Assembly (NCBI RefSeq): GCF_011766325.1
Contig: NZ_BLLG01000004.1
Coordinates: 124,001 to 188,000 of the forward strand
Direction: 5' to 3'
Source: Streptomyces pacificus
GTDB lineage: Bacteria; Actinomycetota; Actinomycetes; Streptomycetales; Streptomycetaceae
Length of the DNA: 64,000 nucleotides
In this document: positions 63,918-64,000 of the stretch, one piece after another
Position numbering within the stretch: the stretch's first letter is position 1
How the letters are laid out: every line of letters begins with the position of its first letter
Notes under the pieces: model-generated
Told to the model about the DNA's origin: nothing
What the model saw: the letters and a program-made list of their open reading frames with translations, nothing else
Databases searched by the model: none
Translations under genes and position numbers: made by a program

Positions 63918-64000
63918 GCGGGCTGCACCGGAGAGCAGGCGCAGAGCCCGGCGGGCGGGGCGCTTCCCACCGGGCATCGGCCCGCCGGCGCACGGCGGGG

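Overview
This window is actinobacterial chromosome, almost certainly Streptomyces. It has very high G+C, many GTG and TTG starts, purine-rich Shine-Dalgarno sites, and a conserved gene order that matches, from memory, the S. coelicolor SCO5546-SCO5595 neighbourhood in inverted orientation (ndgR-leuCD-hupS-gpsA-ddl-thiL-rpmB-recG-coaD-rpmF-rnc-mutM ... smc-glcP-ftsY-nsdA-amtB-glnK-glnD-ffh-rpsP-rimM-trmD-rplS). No database was searched; family names come from motifs read in the translations.

Left part (1-26 kb), mostly minus strand. It holds the rpsP-khpA-rimM-trmD-rplS ribosome maturation cluster, a zinc-ribbon SprT-like protein, a methyltransferase, an FtsH-type protease, ffh (SRP), the nitrogen operon amtB-glnK-glnD with a recognisable GlnR box, nsdA, a DnaK-unrelated primase/polymerase-like small protein, ftsY, a glucose-permease-type sugar porter, smc, a small coiled-coil protein, acylphosphatase and a secreted CAP-domain protein.

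Middle part (26.1-39.0 kb), the accessory region. A 13 kb block sits between the CAP gene and mutM, two genes that I believe are close neighbours in other streptomycetes. It looks like a small, non-modular biosynthetic gene cluster: a FadR-type GntR regulator, a second full-length 2-isopropylmalate synthase, a lone ABC ATPase, a seryl-tRNA-synthetase-like amino acid:[carrier protein] ligase, an Fsr-like MFS exporter, a cupin, a stand-alone NRPS adenylation protein, a GAF-like small protein, a cytochrome P450, one free carrier protein, an SDR, a tandem-PAS protein and a beta-hydroxyacid dehydrogenase that lacks the usual serine. Two divergent intergenic regions share a 17-base element (16/17 identical), so the two halves are probably under one regulator. 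The broken 5' end of a type II thioesterase gene lies at the left edge. A likely scheme is that an amino acid is loaded on the single carrier protein by the aaRS-like ligase or the adenylation enzyme, oxidised by P450/SDR, and the product is exported; the product is unknown.

Right part (39-64 kb), housekeeping again: mutM-rnc-rpmF-yceD, a DivIVA-like coiled-coil protein with a Gly/Tyr repeat tail, coaD-rsmD-recG, a DAK2-domain protein, divergent rpmB, thiL-thiD (with a 98-bp tandem duplication of the thiD 3' end), Lrp-type and DUF3515 proteins, ddl, gpsA-plsC, cofC, a cold-shock-like small protein, hupS, leuD-leuC divergent from ndgR, a divergent DUF4188/MerR pair with a striking nested palindrome, five tRNA genes (Glu/Gln) and a HAD hydrolase. 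Several strong terminator hairpins separate the units.
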